Below are positions 24,636-34,507 of a DNA stretch of 64,000 bases, in pieces. Both the position numbers and the translations under genes were made by a program. The notes beneath the pieces are model-generated. The model saw only the letters and a program-made list of their open reading frames with translations. It was not told the DNA's origin and did no database searches. How positions within the stretch are numbered: position 1 is the first letter of the stretch; each line of letters begins with the position of its first letter. This stretch comes from Clostridiaceae bacterium. GTDB taxonomy: Bacteria > Bacillota > Clostridia > Lachnospirales > Lachnospiraceae. The stretch is taken from the NCBI GenBank assembly GCA_910575795.1, contig CAJTGE010000018.1:28353-92352 (forward strand), written 5' to 3'.

Positions 24636-25488
24636 TCCTCCGCCTTCCCTTCCAAATCCTGAACCTTCCCGCTCCCGCGTCGTCCCGCTTTATCATGACA
24701 GAGAGAAGCCCGCGCAGATCCTCCGCGTCCGACACCCGGCGGAGCTGCCCGCCCGAGGCCACGGAAACGCGGCCCGTCTCCTCCGACACCACAAGGGTAA
24801 TGCTGTCCGAGGATTCGCTGACTCCCACCGCCGCGCGGTGCCTGGTGCCCAGATCCTTGCTGATCGCCATGTTATCCGACAGCGGCAGGTAACATGTGGC
24901 CGCCGTCACACGGTTGCCGCGGATCACGACTGCGCCGTCGTGAAGCGGCGTATTGTGCTCGAAAATATTGATCAGAAGCTGGCTCGTCACAATACCGTCC
25001 ACCTGGATCCCCGTGCGCTCGATCTCATTCAGCTTCGTCGTCCGCTCAATCACCATCAAAGCGCCGGTCTTCACTTTGCCCATCTCAAAGCAGGCCCGCA
25101 CCAGCTCATGGATCGTCTTCTCCGTAAACGCCTCGTTCTGCTTCTCATCCTCCTGCGCAAACAGGCTGGTGAGCACGTTCCTGCTCCCGAGCTGCTCCAA
25201 TGCCTTCCTGAGCTCCGGCTGAAAAATAATCAGAATCGCCGTCACCGCGATATAGGAGATCTTCTCCAGAAGCCACAGGATCGTATCCAGCTCCATCACA
25301 GCGGCAAACATGAAAAATGCAAGGATAAACAGAATCCCTTTAAGGAGCGTCCATGCCCTTGTATTCTTTATCCAGACCAGCACCTCATAGATTACGATGG
25401 CAATGATCGCAATCTCCAGAAAGTTTTTTATCGTAATCTTCGGTACAAACGAGATCCAGGAATAGATCTCCTTTAAAAATTCTGCCAT
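24616..25488 (-). CDS. cdaA: Diadenylate cyclase CdaA
   Basis: A 290-residue enzyme making cyclic di-AMP from two ATP. Three N-terminal membrane helices (about 15-85) precede the DAC domain (about 90-260), where the catalytic signatures are clear: NTPLHDGAVVIRGNR (DGA motif) and GTRHRAAVGVSE (RHR motif). Cyclic di-AMP controls potassium and osmolyte transport and cell-wall balance. Two membrane proteins of unknown role lie upstream in the same direction (45-nt gap), suggesting one operon ending in cdaR. Confidence 0.96.
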   Translation of the reverse strand: MAEFLKEIYSWISFVPKITIKNFLEIAIIAIVIYEVLVWIKNTRAWTLLKGILFILAFFMFAAVMELDTILWLLEKISYIAVTAILIIFQPELRKALEQLGSRNVLTSLFAQEDEKQNEAFTEKTIHELVRACFEMGKVKTGALMVIERTTKLNEIERTGIQVDGIVTSQLLINIFEHNTPLHDGAVVIRGNRVTAATCYLPLSDNMAISKDLGTRHRAAVGVSESSDSITLVVSEETGRVSVASGGQLRRVSDAEDLRGLLSVMIKRDDAGAGRFRIWKGRRRNERKAD

Positions 25489-25532
25489 GCATCCACTTCC
25501 CTTAAAAGCGCGGGCGCCGGGCGGACGCAGAT

Positions 25533-26474
25533 TCAGCGCCTGGCCGCCTTGCGCGTATTAATCCTTTTTACCTTAACGTCCGGCCTTGTCACCGTAAGCT
25601 TCGGGACCGCCTTCACATAATAATAATACTCGTCATCCTCAAACTGCACGTATTCCGTCCTGCTATAGTCTACGGCAAAAACAAAAAAATGGTACGCCCC
25701 GGCCGCTGCGCAGGACAGCACAATCCCAAGCGTCATCTCCGGCAGCGACATCTCCACGCCGAACCGGAAATCCCCCACAAAAATGACCACCACCTGCGCG
25801 ATCACACCCGCCGCGATGGCGATGATCCAGGAATAGCTGACGGACCACCTCTTAATCAGATGAACAACCAGGACGCCCAGACAGCAGGCGGCCATCATCA
25901 CCAGCATGACCTGATTGCCCAGAAGGCCCTTCACAGCCCCGATAAAGACCTGCGTCATCTCCTCCTGCCCGCTGCCGGCCAGAAAGCCGCTGTTCATCTT
26001 TGTATACAGCATCACATAATAAATGAAAATCCCGCAGCACATGGGAATCACGGAAAGAAGGCTGCCCGCCAGCCCCGTAAGCAGCGGAATCACAAACGGC
26101 ATCTTCAGAAAAAACAGAATCGGCGCCGCAAGAAGCAGCACGCTGTCCCCGGGCCGGAAGCTGTAGTAGAGAAGCGCCACCACCAGGATAAACACCAGCG
26201 TGATCACCGTCACCTCCATGGAAGCCGCCGAGAGCTGCGCCAGCAAAAAGCCGCCGCACAAAAACGCGATCGCCCCGTAAGGAAGGCACGCGCATACAAA
26301 ACCCATCCCCGCCGGAACTAGCGGCCCGCTGAGCTTTGGCATAAAACCCACGTTCTGGTTCATCAGAAAAACGGCCGTAAAGCCGACCGCAAAGCGGATC
26401 ACCGGTATGGCAAACGCGCTGTACTTCGCGTAAAAGGCTTTAAGCCCCTCCTTAAATACAAGCAGTCCCATCAT
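25533..26474 (-). CDS. Conserved multi-pass membrane protein upstream of cdaA
   Basis: A 313-residue protein with about eight hydrophobic segments and a charged, Tyr-rich cytoplasmic tail (VQFEDDEYYYYVKAVPKLTV, ending KRINTRKAARR). I do not recognise a named family. Overlap of 4 nt with the gene upstream and 45 nt to cdaA place it in the cyclic-di-AMP operon. The basic tail after an acidic tyrosine cluster is notable. Confidence 0.75.
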   Translation of the reverse strand: MMGLLVFKEGLKAFYAKYSAFAIPVIRFAVGFTAVFLMNQNVGFMPKLSGPLVPAGMGFVCACLPYGAIAFLCGGFLLAQLSAASMEVTVITLVFILVVALLYYSFRPGDSVLLLAAPILFFLKMPFVIPLLTGLAGSLLSVIPMCCGIFIYYVMLYTKMNSGFLAGSGQEEMTQVFIGAVKGLLGNQVMLVMMAACCLGVLVVHLIKRWSVSYSWIIAIAAGVIAQVVVIFVGDFRFGVEMSLPEMTLGIVLSCAAAGAYHFFVFAVDYSRTEYVQFEDDEYYYYVKAVPKLTVTRPDVKVKRINTRKAARR

Positions 26475-26899
26475 ATGCGTCCGCCCTCCCTGGCCAGCTC
26501 CCTGGAACGGCTCTGATACTCATAACGCTTGTCCAGGTGCTTTAATTTCGAGATGTAGATGCGGTTCATCTTCACCTCATACTCATAACGCCTGCTGTAT
26601 ACCGCTACAACCAAAAGCAGGTAGGCCAAAAGCCCCGCGCCGTATATCCAGCCGCCCTTAAGCGCCAGGGCCGCCAGGCGCTCAAACTCCATGGTGCTTA
26701 AAAATTCATCCATATTCATCAGCACCCACAGGGCCAGAAGCATCAAAAAACACAGCGTATAGTGAATCAGACCGCTGATCAGGCCCCTGCTGATATAATC
26801 GCTCTTAAAATAACCGGACGCGTCCCTTAAGCAGCACTGGTTCTTCTTCTCAAACATAGCCAGATCCGTCATCAGACGGATCTTTTCTTCATTCAGCAT
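26471..26899 (-). CDS. Small membrane protein with two helices, first gene of the cdaA operon
   Basis: A 142-residue protein with two hydrophobic segments (IHYTLCFLMLLALWVLMNM and IYGAGLLAYLLLVVAVY) between soluble ends; the C-terminal end is a charged helix (YEYEVKMNRIYISKLKHLDK). No known family recognised. I start at the ATG at 26899, 9 nt after GGAG; the longer frame begins with TTG. It overlaps the next gene by 4 nt (ATGA). Confidence 0.7.
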   Translation of the reverse strand: MLNEEKIRLMTDLAMFEKKNQCCLRDASGYFKSDYISRGLISGLIHYTLCFLMLLALWVLMNMDEFLSTMEFERLAALALKGGWIYGAGLLAYLLLVVAVYSRRYEYEVKMNRIYISKLKHLDKRYEYQSRSRELAREGGRI

Positions 26900-26995
26900 A
26901 ATGTCACTCTCCAAACCTGATGCGCAAACATGTATGGTTCAAGCGGCTGTCCCGGCCGGGGCGCGCTGTCTGTAATACAGTAAGGAACTGTGAAT

Positions 26996-27046
26996 AAAAG
27001 AGAAAATTTGCTTTTGTGCTGGCGCATGGCAGATTCTCTCTTTTTT
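26996..27046. terminator. Bidirectional terminator-like inverted repeat
   Basis: AAAAGAGAAAATTTGC and GCAGATTCTCTCTTTTTT can pair; T runs follow on both strands. It lies between the efflux operon end (27515) and the cdaA operon start. Confidence 0.45.
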
Positions 27047-27179
27047 AACGAGGCAGACGGCCTGTGGAACAAACCTCTGATTGTTTTGCGTGGCTCATAG
27101 CATATGGAGTTATTATATCATAAGTTATGGTAAATGGCGAGCATATTACAGAATTTTCATAAAATTGTAATGTAACTGG

Positions 27180-27324
27180 GTTACTGTTCACGGCTGCGCC
27201 ATTCACAGCAACATGATGCACACAAAATGGGCAGACTGCCCATTTTGGCGCCTGCTGCCCTCGGGTTTTCTGTGACCTTCGCTCACAAAAAACACCTCGC
27301 GGAATACTACCCGTAAACAGTAAC
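27180..27324. mobile_element. MITE-like element, tandem copy 1 (145 bp)
   Basis: Ends GTTACTGTTCACGG and CCGTAAACAGTAAC are inverted repeats with one mismatch. The interior has an AAAATGGGCAG/CTGCCCATTTT hairpin. It is flanked by the 8-bp direct repeat GTAACTGG (27172-27179 and 27325-27332), the mark of transposition. It encodes no protein, so it would need a transposase elsewhere. Confidence 0.75.
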
Positions 27325-27332
27325 GTAACTGG

Positions 27333-27477
27333 GTTACTGTTCACGGCTGCGCCGTTCACAGCAACATGATGCACACAAAATGGGCAGACTGCCCATTTTG
27401 GCGCCTGCTGCCCTCGGGTTTTCTGTGACCTTCGCTCACAAAAAACACCTCGCGGAATACTACCCGTAAACAGTAAC
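27333..27477. mobile_element. MITE-like element, tandem copy 2 (145 bp)
   Basis: Almost identical to copy 1 (one visible base difference), and separated from it by a third-party copy of the GTAACTGG duplication; the same 8 bp recur at 27478-27485. The whole array therefore reads target-element-target-element-target with a 153-bp period. Confidence 0.75.
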
Positions 27478-27514
27478 GTAACTGGTTACTAAATGTTGCC
27501 GGTAATGGACCGGC

Positions 27515-28735
27515 CTACTCATACCGCAGCGCATCAATCGGATCCGCCTTCGCCGCCTTGGACGCGGGATAAAGCCCGAAAAAGATCCCCACCACGGCCG
27601 AGAACGACACAGCCAGAATCACCACTCCCGGTTTTACGATCGTCGGAACGCCGAGGGCCATCCCGGCGAGGCTGACGATGCCTCCGCCGAGGATGATTCC
27701 GATGACGCCCCCGCACGCGGAGAGGATGGCGGACTCGGTCAGGAACTGGATCAGGACGTCCCGCGTGCGGGCTCCCAGCGCTTTGCGGATGCCGATCTCG
27801 CGCGTCCGCTCCGTGACGGATACAAGCATGATGTTCATGATGCCGATTCCGCCCACGATCAGGGAGATCGCCGCGATCCCGCCGACCGCCATGGAAAGGT
27901 TGGCCATCATGGAGTCCATCTGGCCCATCTGGCCGATAGCGGTTTCCATGCGGAAATCCTCCGGCCTGCGATCCTTAAGCTTTGCGACATAGGCGGTTAT
28001 CTCGCTGTAAAAGGTGTTCAGCTCCAGCTCCGTCATGCCTGTGTCCGCGAAAAAATGGCAGAAATAGAAATAATCGTTGGGCCAGGTAAGAAGCGTCCAG
28101 GGCACGTATGCCTTTCCGTTGTCGCCGCCCGAGCCCATCACCATCTGCTGGAAGGCGCTCATTTTTTTCTGATAAACGCCGACAACCGTGTATTCCTGCA
28201 TATTTCCGAAAATCTCGGCCCGGAAGGTCCGGCCCACCGCGTTTTCCGTCCCGAACAGGCGTCTGGCGCTGTCTGCCTCCATGACCGCGTTCTGGCGGCG
28301 GCCCTTGATGTCGCCGGCGTTCAGATAACGGCCGTACAGGATATCCACTGGCTGCACCTCCTGATAGAGATAATCCACGCCGGAAAAATTGAATTTAAGC
28401 GAAGCATACTCCGAAACGGCCTCGCTGCTGGCGCTCATGTTGCTGTCGATATAGCTGATTTTATCCCCGAACACTTCCTTGATCCGGCTTAAATCATCCA
28501 TCGTAAAATAATCGCTCTGCCTGACATCGTCCACCCAATACCCGATGCTTAGGTACGCCTGCGTGATGCCGATGTCCTGATAAATGCTGGAAAACAGGCC
28601 GCGCATCGTGTCCCCGATGGAGACAATGGCAATCACCGAGCCGATGCCGATGATGATGCCCAGCATGGTCAGGAAGGCGCGCATCTTATTGGCGCGCAGG
28701 GCCGTAAAGGCCATCTTCATATTTTCTAACAGCAT
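27515..28735 (-). CDS. MacB-type ABC transporter permease (FtsX domain)
   Basis: A 406-residue permease. One N-terminal helix (about 17-40; RAFLTMLGIIIGIGSVIAIV), a large extracytoplasmic MacB core domain (about 45-270), then three C-terminal helices with the FtsX signature (SVTERTREIGIRKALGARTR). Such proteins work as mechanotransmitters for peptide or drug export or for lipoprotein handling rather than classic channels. It overlaps the ATPase gene by 10 nt in a three-gene export operon. Confidence 0.92.
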   Translation of the reverse strand: MLLENMKMAFTALRANKMRAFLTMLGIIIGIGSVIAIVSIGDTMRGLFSSIYQDIGITQAYLSIGYWVDDVRQSDYFTMDDLSRIKEVFGDKISYIDSNMSASSEAVSEYASLKFNFSGVDYLYQEVQPVDILYGRYLNAGDIKGRRQNAVMEADSARRLFGTENAVGRTFRAEIFGNMQEYTVVGVYQKKMSAFQQMVMGSGGDNGKAYVPWTLLTWPNDYFYFCHFFADTGMTELELNTFYSEITAYVAKLKDRRPEDFRMETAIGQMGQMDSMMANLSMAVGGIAAISLIVGGIGIMNIMLVSVTERTREIGIRKALGARTRDVLIQFLTESAILSACGGVIGIILGGGIVSLAGMALGVPTIVKPGVVILAVSFSAVVGIFFGLYPASKAAKADPIDALRYE

Positions 28736-29583
28736 ATATTCCCCGCCTCCTTATCCCCGTCCGTCCCCGGATCCCGGGCCGGCTTCCGGGGCGGACTGTC
28801 CACGCCGCCCGCCGCCTCTGGCGAAAGATCCCGCCGCCGCGCCGGTTTGGGGTTCCTGACATCGCTTACCACCTTCCCGTCCCGGAAACGGATGATCCGC
28901 TCCGTGAACGCCGCGATGTCCTCCTCATGCGTTACCACCACCACCGTGGCCCCCTCGTCGTGAAGCGCGGAAAACAGCTCCATGATCTCGATCGAAGACG
29001 CTGTATCGAGGTTTCCGGTGGGCTCGTCCGCGAGAATGAGCGGCGGCTCATTGGCCAGCGCCCTGGCAATGGCCACCCTCTGGCGCTGGCCGCCTGACAT
29101 CTCGTTCGGCATATGTTCGATCCGCTTCCCAAGGCCCACGCGCTCCAGAAGCGCCACCGCGCGCTCATGGCGCAGCCGCTTTGGCACATGCGCGTACGTC
29201 ATGGGCAGCTCCACATTCTTGACCGCGGGCGTCCTCGAGATCAGATTAAAGGACTGGAACACAAAGCCGATCTTCTGGTTGCGGATCCGCGAGAGCTGAT
29301 CCTCGTTCAAGGTGGAGATATCGATCCCGTCCAGGTAGTAATGTCCCAGCACCGGGCGGTCCAGGCATCCCAGAATATTCATCAGCGTGGATTTTCCGGA
29401 GCCGGACTGGCCCATGATCGCCACGAACTCGCCCTTTTTAATGGTCAGGTTGATGTTGCTTAAGCCGATCACCTTCACAGCCCCGGTATCATATACCTTA
29501 CAGAGATTCACGATCTTGATCAGCTCATCCGTCTCCACTTCCGGGAGCTCCCCCCTGCTGCTTTTAAGCCATCTCCTTATCAT
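28726..29583 (-). CDS. MacB/LolD-type ABC transporter ATPase
   Basis: A 285-residue ATPase. Walker A GQSGSGKST, Q-loop FVFQSFNLI, signature MSGGQRQRVAIARAL, Walker B LILADEPTGNLDT and the H-loop VVTHEE are all present. A Pro/Arg-rich 45-residue tail after VVSDVRNPKP is unusual. The N-terminal 20 residues before the domain are also extra. It pairs with the permease (10-nt overlap) and the adaptor (4-nt overlap). Confidence 0.95.
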   Translation of the reverse strand: MIRRWLKSSRGELPEVETDELIKIVNLCKVYDTGAVKVIGLSNINLTIKKGEFVAIMGQSGSGKSTLMNILGCLDRPVLGHYYLDGIDISTLNEDQLSRIRNQKIGFVFQSFNLISRTPAVKNVELPMTYAHVPKRLRHERAVALLERVGLGKRIEHMPNEMSGGQRQRVAIARALANEPPLILADEPTGNLDTASSIEIMELFSALHDEGATVVVVTHEEDIAAFTERIIRFRDGKVVSDVRNPKPARRRDLSPEAAGGVDSPPRKPARDPGTDGDKEAGNICC

Positions 29584-31061
29584 ACGCCAGCCCCCTGCGC
29601 CATGGTCACAGACATGCCTTCCGCCAGGCCCGCGGGATTGGGGATGAGCAGCATCCCCTCTGTGAGAGCGCCCTCCTCAACGGGGAGAATCTCCACCTCC
29701 AGATCACTTTCCACACCGGTCGTGACCGGAATCAGATGCACGAGATTCGTTGCCGCGTCCACGGTCGCCACGCACACGTTCCCCTCCGCGTCCGCGGTCA
29801 GGGCCGTCTGCGACACCTTAAAAGTCTGGCTCGCCTCCCCGATCACGATCGACGCCTTGGCGGTGATCCCTGCAATCAGGCCGCCGGAGCTCTCCCCGTC
29901 GATGCGGATCGTGGCGGGAACCACGCGCTCCGAGGATCCGCCCCCCTTTTCCTCTCCGGTCGGGGAAATGGAGACGATCTCGCCCCGGGCAGGCGTCCCG
30001 TTGAGAATATCAGCCGTGATCTCCGCCTTCTGCCCCACCTGCACCTTGCCGATGGAATACTCGCTGACCGCGATCACCATCTCCAGGATGTCCAAGTTCT
30101 CCACGATGAACATGGGCTTTTCATCCTCGGGCTTATCCGCAAACTGCCCCACCTTGGAGTTTACCCGCACCACAGTCCCGGCGATCGGGCTCTTCACCTC
30201 CGTATTCTCCAGATCCTTCTTCTTCTGATCCAGCTCAAACTGGGCGGACTTCACCTTCAGCTCATACGATTTGTCCGGAACCGCCCGGCCGCCCTGCACA
30301 GTAAAGGATTCCACCTGCCGCGCCGCGTCCTTTAACGCATTATTCACCTGCTCCATCTCCGCCTGGGAAATGTCGCCCGCCGCAAACAGGACCTGATTGC
30401 GGTTATAATTCAACTGCGCGGTCTGGTAATCCTGCACGGCCTTCTCATAATTGTGCTGCGTATCCCGGATATTCTCATTGTATTCGCTGACAGCCAGCTC
30501 ATACGAGTTCTGCGCTATCTCCACTTCCCTGGCTGCGTCCGAGCTGTCGATCCGGGCCAGCGTCTGCCCCTTTTCCACCCGGTCGCCCTCTCGCACCATG
30601 ATCTCCAGCACCTCCGCGTGCAGATTGGACACTACATCCGCGCTCTCCGTGCCGGACACCGGCCCGTTTAAGCTCAAAACCTCCGTCACATCCCCCTTTT
30701 CCAGCGGGAGCGCGGAAACCATGACAGCCGGCTCCTTTTTCGGGCAGGCCGCCCGGCTTATCACAAACAGCAGTACGGCAGACAGGGCAAAAAGCCCCAG
30801 CTTTTTCTTCCCGCTAAGGCCCCGGATTCCGTTAAAAACAGCCTTTGCGCGGCCGCCTTTCCCCTCGTTTGCCCTGTCTTTTTCCCGCGCTTTATCCCTG
30901 CGCTTTCCGCCCTTTTTCTTCTTTCCCGGGGAATGATCCTCTGACAGGTATTCTCCCAGGATCTCCTGCATCTCCTCGTCCGTCTTCTCTTCTGCAAATT
31001 CCGGTTTCTGGCCTTTTTTCTGCATCTCCATCTTCTCTTCTTTTTCCTTTTTATGCCACAT
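29580..31061 (-). CDS. Efflux adaptor (HlyD/MacA-like) with long cytoplasmic N-terminus
   Basis: About 493 residues. The first 95 residues are highly charged (KKKKGGKRRDKAREKDRANE), then a membrane anchor (KKLGLFALSAVLLFVISRAA). Outside are the lipoyl/barrel-sandwich halves (about 125-185 and 295-330), a coiled-coil hairpin (about 185-290; AREVEIAQNSYELAVSEYNE) and beta-barrel domains to the end. It forms the extracytoplasmic link of a MacAB-like exporter. A GGGAG site fixes the start at 31061; the longer frame lacks one. Cargo unknown; antimicrobial peptides are typical. Confidence 0.9.
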   Translation of the reverse strand: MWHKKEKEEKMEMQKKGQKPEFAEEKTDEEMQEILGEYLSEDHSPGKKKKGGKRRDKAREKDRANEGKGGRAKAVFNGIRGLSGKKKLGLFALSAVLLFVISRAACPKKEPAVMVSALPLEKGDVTEVLSLNGPVSGTESADVVSNLHAEVLEIMVREGDRVEKGQTLARIDSSDAAREVEIAQNSYELAVSEYNENIRDTQHNYEKAVQDYQTAQLNYNRNQVLFAAGDISQAEMEQVNNALKDAARQVESFTVQGGRAVPDKSYELKVKSAQFELDQKKKDLENTEVKSPIAGTVVRVNSKVGQFADKPEDEKPMFIVENLDILEMVIAVSEYSIGKVQVGQKAEITADILNGTPARGEIVSISPTGEEKGGGSSERVVPATIRIDGESSGGLIAGITAKASIVIGEASQTFKVSQTALTADAEGNVCVATVDAATNLVHLIPVTTGVESDLEVEILPVEEGALTEGMLLIPNPAGLAEGMSVTMAQGAGV

Positions 31062-31185
31062 ATCCGACTCCCTGTATATGTATTGTCCCGGGGCGTGTCT
31101 GAAAATGCCCCGCCGCCCGGCGGCCTGAAGGCCAAAACACATCTGCCGCCTTTATTTATAGAACGAGACAGAGCTTCCTATCTCT

Positions 31186-32244
31186 TCAAATTTCTTTTAA
31201 AATTGCATTCCCCACTTCCTGCGTCGAGGATGTTCCTCCCAGATCCGGGGTAAGGGCCTCGCCCTTAACGAGCACGCGCTCGATCGCCGCCAGGATCCGC
31301 GCCCCCCATTCCTCATAGCCAAAGAAATCAAGCATCTGCGACACAGACCATACAGCCGCCATGGGATTGGCGATCCCCCTGCCGGCAATATCCGGGGCCG
31401 AGCCGTGGATCGGCTCAAACATAGACGGGTAACGCCGCTCCGGATTTAAGTTCGCGCCGGCCGCAAGGCCCATCCCGCCGGCGATCGCCGCGCCCAGATC
31501 CGTTAAAATATCGCCGAACAGATTACTCGTCACCACCACCTCAAAACGCCCCGGATCCTTTACCATAAACATGCTTGCCGCGTCCACCAGGTATGCGTGC
31601 GTCTCCACATCCGGATACTCCCGGCTGACTTCATCAAATATCTGATCCCAGAACACCATGGAATAATTCAGCGCGTTTGCCTTGCTCACGCTCGTTAAGC
31701 TCCGCCTCTCCCGCCGCGCCGTCTCAAAAGCATAGCGGATGATCCGCTCGCAGCCCGCCCTGGAAAATACGCCGTCCTGGATCACCACCTCCTGCGGCTT
31801 TCCCCGGTACAGCCAGCTCCCGCTCCCGGCATACTCGCCCTCGCTGTTTTCGCGGATAAAGGTCATGTTTACCTCTTCCTTTTTAACGCCTTTTAGCGGG
31901 CACGGCGCTCCGGAAAGCAGCTTCACCGGACGCAGGTTCACATACTGATCAAACCCCTTGCGGATCGTGAGCAGGAGATCCCACAGGGAAATGTGATCCG
32001 GCACGCCCGGCGCGCCCACGGCCCCCAGAAAAATCGCGTCAAAGTCCTTAAGCCGCTCCATCCCGTCCTCATCCATCATGCGCCCGCGCTTTAAATAATA
32101 CTCGCACCCCCACGGAAACCAGATATCCTCCACCGCAAACGCGCCGTCCATCCGCGCAACCTGCTTTAAAAGCTTCATTCCCTCCGCGACCACCTCCGGT
32201 CCCACCCCGTCGCCCGGGATCACGGCAATCTTCCATGTTTTCAT
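31186..32244 (-). CDS. Tartrate/D-malate dehydrogenase-like (isocitrate/isopropylmalate dehydrogenase family)
   Basis: A 352-residue beta-decarboxylating dehydrogenase. Landmarks: KIAVIPGDGVGPEVVAEG, the substrate arginines in YVNLRPVKLL, FIRENSEGEYAG, the metal aspartates in LVDAASMFMV and SNLFGDILTDLGAAI, and the cofactor loop FEPIHGSAPDIAG. The FIRENSEGEY stretch resembles tartrate/D-malate dehydrogenases more than LeuB. It probably oxidises D-malate or tartrate with NAD+ and releases CO2. GGAGAAG fixes the start at 32244. A family A hairpin, itself split by another palindrome, lies 30 nt upstream. Confidence 0.88.
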   Translation of the reverse strand: MKTWKIAVIPGDGVGPEVVAEGMKLLKQVARMDGAFAVEDIWFPWGCEYYLKRGRMMDEDGMERLKDFDAIFLGAVGAPGVPDHISLWDLLLTIRKGFDQYVNLRPVKLLSGAPCPLKGVKKEEVNMTFIRENSEGEYAGSGSWLYRGKPQEVVIQDGVFSRAGCERIIRYAFETARRERRSLTSVSKANALNYSMVFWDQIFDEVSREYPDVETHAYLVDAASMFMVKDPGRFEVVVTSNLFGDILTDLGAAIAGGMGLAAGANLNPERRYPSMFEPIHGSAPDIAGRGIANPMAAVWSVSQMLDFFGYEEWGARILAAIERVLVKGEALTPDLGGTSSTQEVGNAILKEI

Positions 32245-32273
32245 AATCTTCTCCTTTCCTCCGTAAGCGTCCA

Positions 32274-32306
32274 ATATACTCCGGAATCTCGCTGCGCCTG
32301 ATTTTG
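32274..32306 (-). repeat. Family A hairpin element, copy 3 (interrupted)
   Basis: ATATACTCCGGAATCTCGCT followed by GCGCCTGATTTTG matches the left arm of copy 1. The expected right arm is missing; instead the 166-bp palindrome at 32307-32472 begins here, and TACATTTC resumes after it. Confidence 0.6.
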
Positions 32307-32472
32307 CTAGAGCGTGTTTGAAAATTGCTTTCTGGTAGCTGTGCGTGCCACTTTGTGGGAGATTTGTGCCAAATGAACGCGGCGCAGCGGGCTGCGTTAA
32401 GTGAATTTGGCACAAATATGCCGCAAAGTGGGGCGTGCAGATGGCGGGAATGAATTTTCAAACACGCTCTAG
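32307..32472. mobile_element. 166-bp palindromic mini-element inserted in a family A repeat
   Basis: CTAGAGCGTGTTTGAAAATT and AATTTTCAAACACGCTCTAG are perfect 20-bp inverted ends. Inner arms also pair (GTGCGTGCCACTTTG against CAAAGTGGGGCGTGC; ATTTGTGCCAAAT against ATTTGGCACAAAT). No gene inside. CTAG at both edges may be a palindromic target site. Confidence 0.7.
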
Positions 32473-32664
32473 TACATTTCATAACCTCTGAACTGTACTT
32501 CCCTGTCACTGCGGGGCAATTTTCCCGCCCGATGCCAGGCCGCAACGCAAAACAGCCATAACCGGAACCCTGTCCGGATATGGCTGCACAGGCGCCCTCC
32601 CCAACGAAAACAATGCCTGAGGCGGACGCCGTACCCGTCCAGCTCGTCTGAACGGGGGTATGTC

Positions 32665-34140
<1,476 letters not shown>

Positions 34141-34254
34141 TTATTTTTGTGTCTTTGGACTAAAGACTACAATTTTAGTAGTATCTTAGTGTATCAGATT
34201 TGGACAATATTGTCAATCGGAAAATCTTTTGGAAAATCTTTTGGATTTTGCTAA

Positions 34255-34378
34255 TTGTGAAAGGGACGCCGTGGACAGGCTCTATATCCAACGGAACCCC
34301 GCTCCCGCTGCGCTTTTCTCCGAGCGGGAGCGGGGTTCCGTTGGATATAGAGGCTCTCGGGCGGCGGCCTTTACACAA
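34255..34378. repeat. Family B palindromic element, full copy
   Basis: Outer arms TTGTGAAAGG and CCTTTACACAA; inner arms CTCTATATCCAACGGAAC and GTTCCGTTGGATATAGAG; innermost CCCCGCTCCCGCT and AGCGGGAGCGGGG around a 13-nt loop. A truncated copy is at 18087-18170. No protein is encoded. Confidence 0.7.
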
Positions 34379-34432
34379 TAAACCGCGGCCGGCAATCCTT
34401 CACTCCGCTTAAGTATCCGTTCATACCCCTTC

Positions 34433-34461
34433 TTGACTTTCCCTCCCCCCTTTGCTAGTAT
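34433..34461 (+). promoter_or_regulatory. Promoter of the apbE operon
   Basis: TTGACT, 17-bp spacer, TAGTAT (overlapping a TATAAT), about 45 nt ahead of the start codon. Positions are given to within a few bases. Confidence 0.5.
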
Positions 34462-34507
34462 AATGTAAAACCCGACAACCCATGCCCCAAAAGAGGAACA
34501 TAACCCC

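Noticed and set aside
24436-25476. Long plus-strand frame opposite cdaA
   Set aside because: Antisense to cdaA and cdaR with their motifs intact; His/Arg-rich composition without any domain.
27172-27485. CRISPR-like direct repeats
   Set aside because: The period is 153 bp with almost identical units; there are no short repeats with variable spacers and no cas genes. It is two tandem mini-elements.
34255-34378. Intrinsic terminator of guaB or apbE
   Set aside because: No T run on either side, it lies upstream of both genes, and a half copy elsewhere marks it as a repeat.
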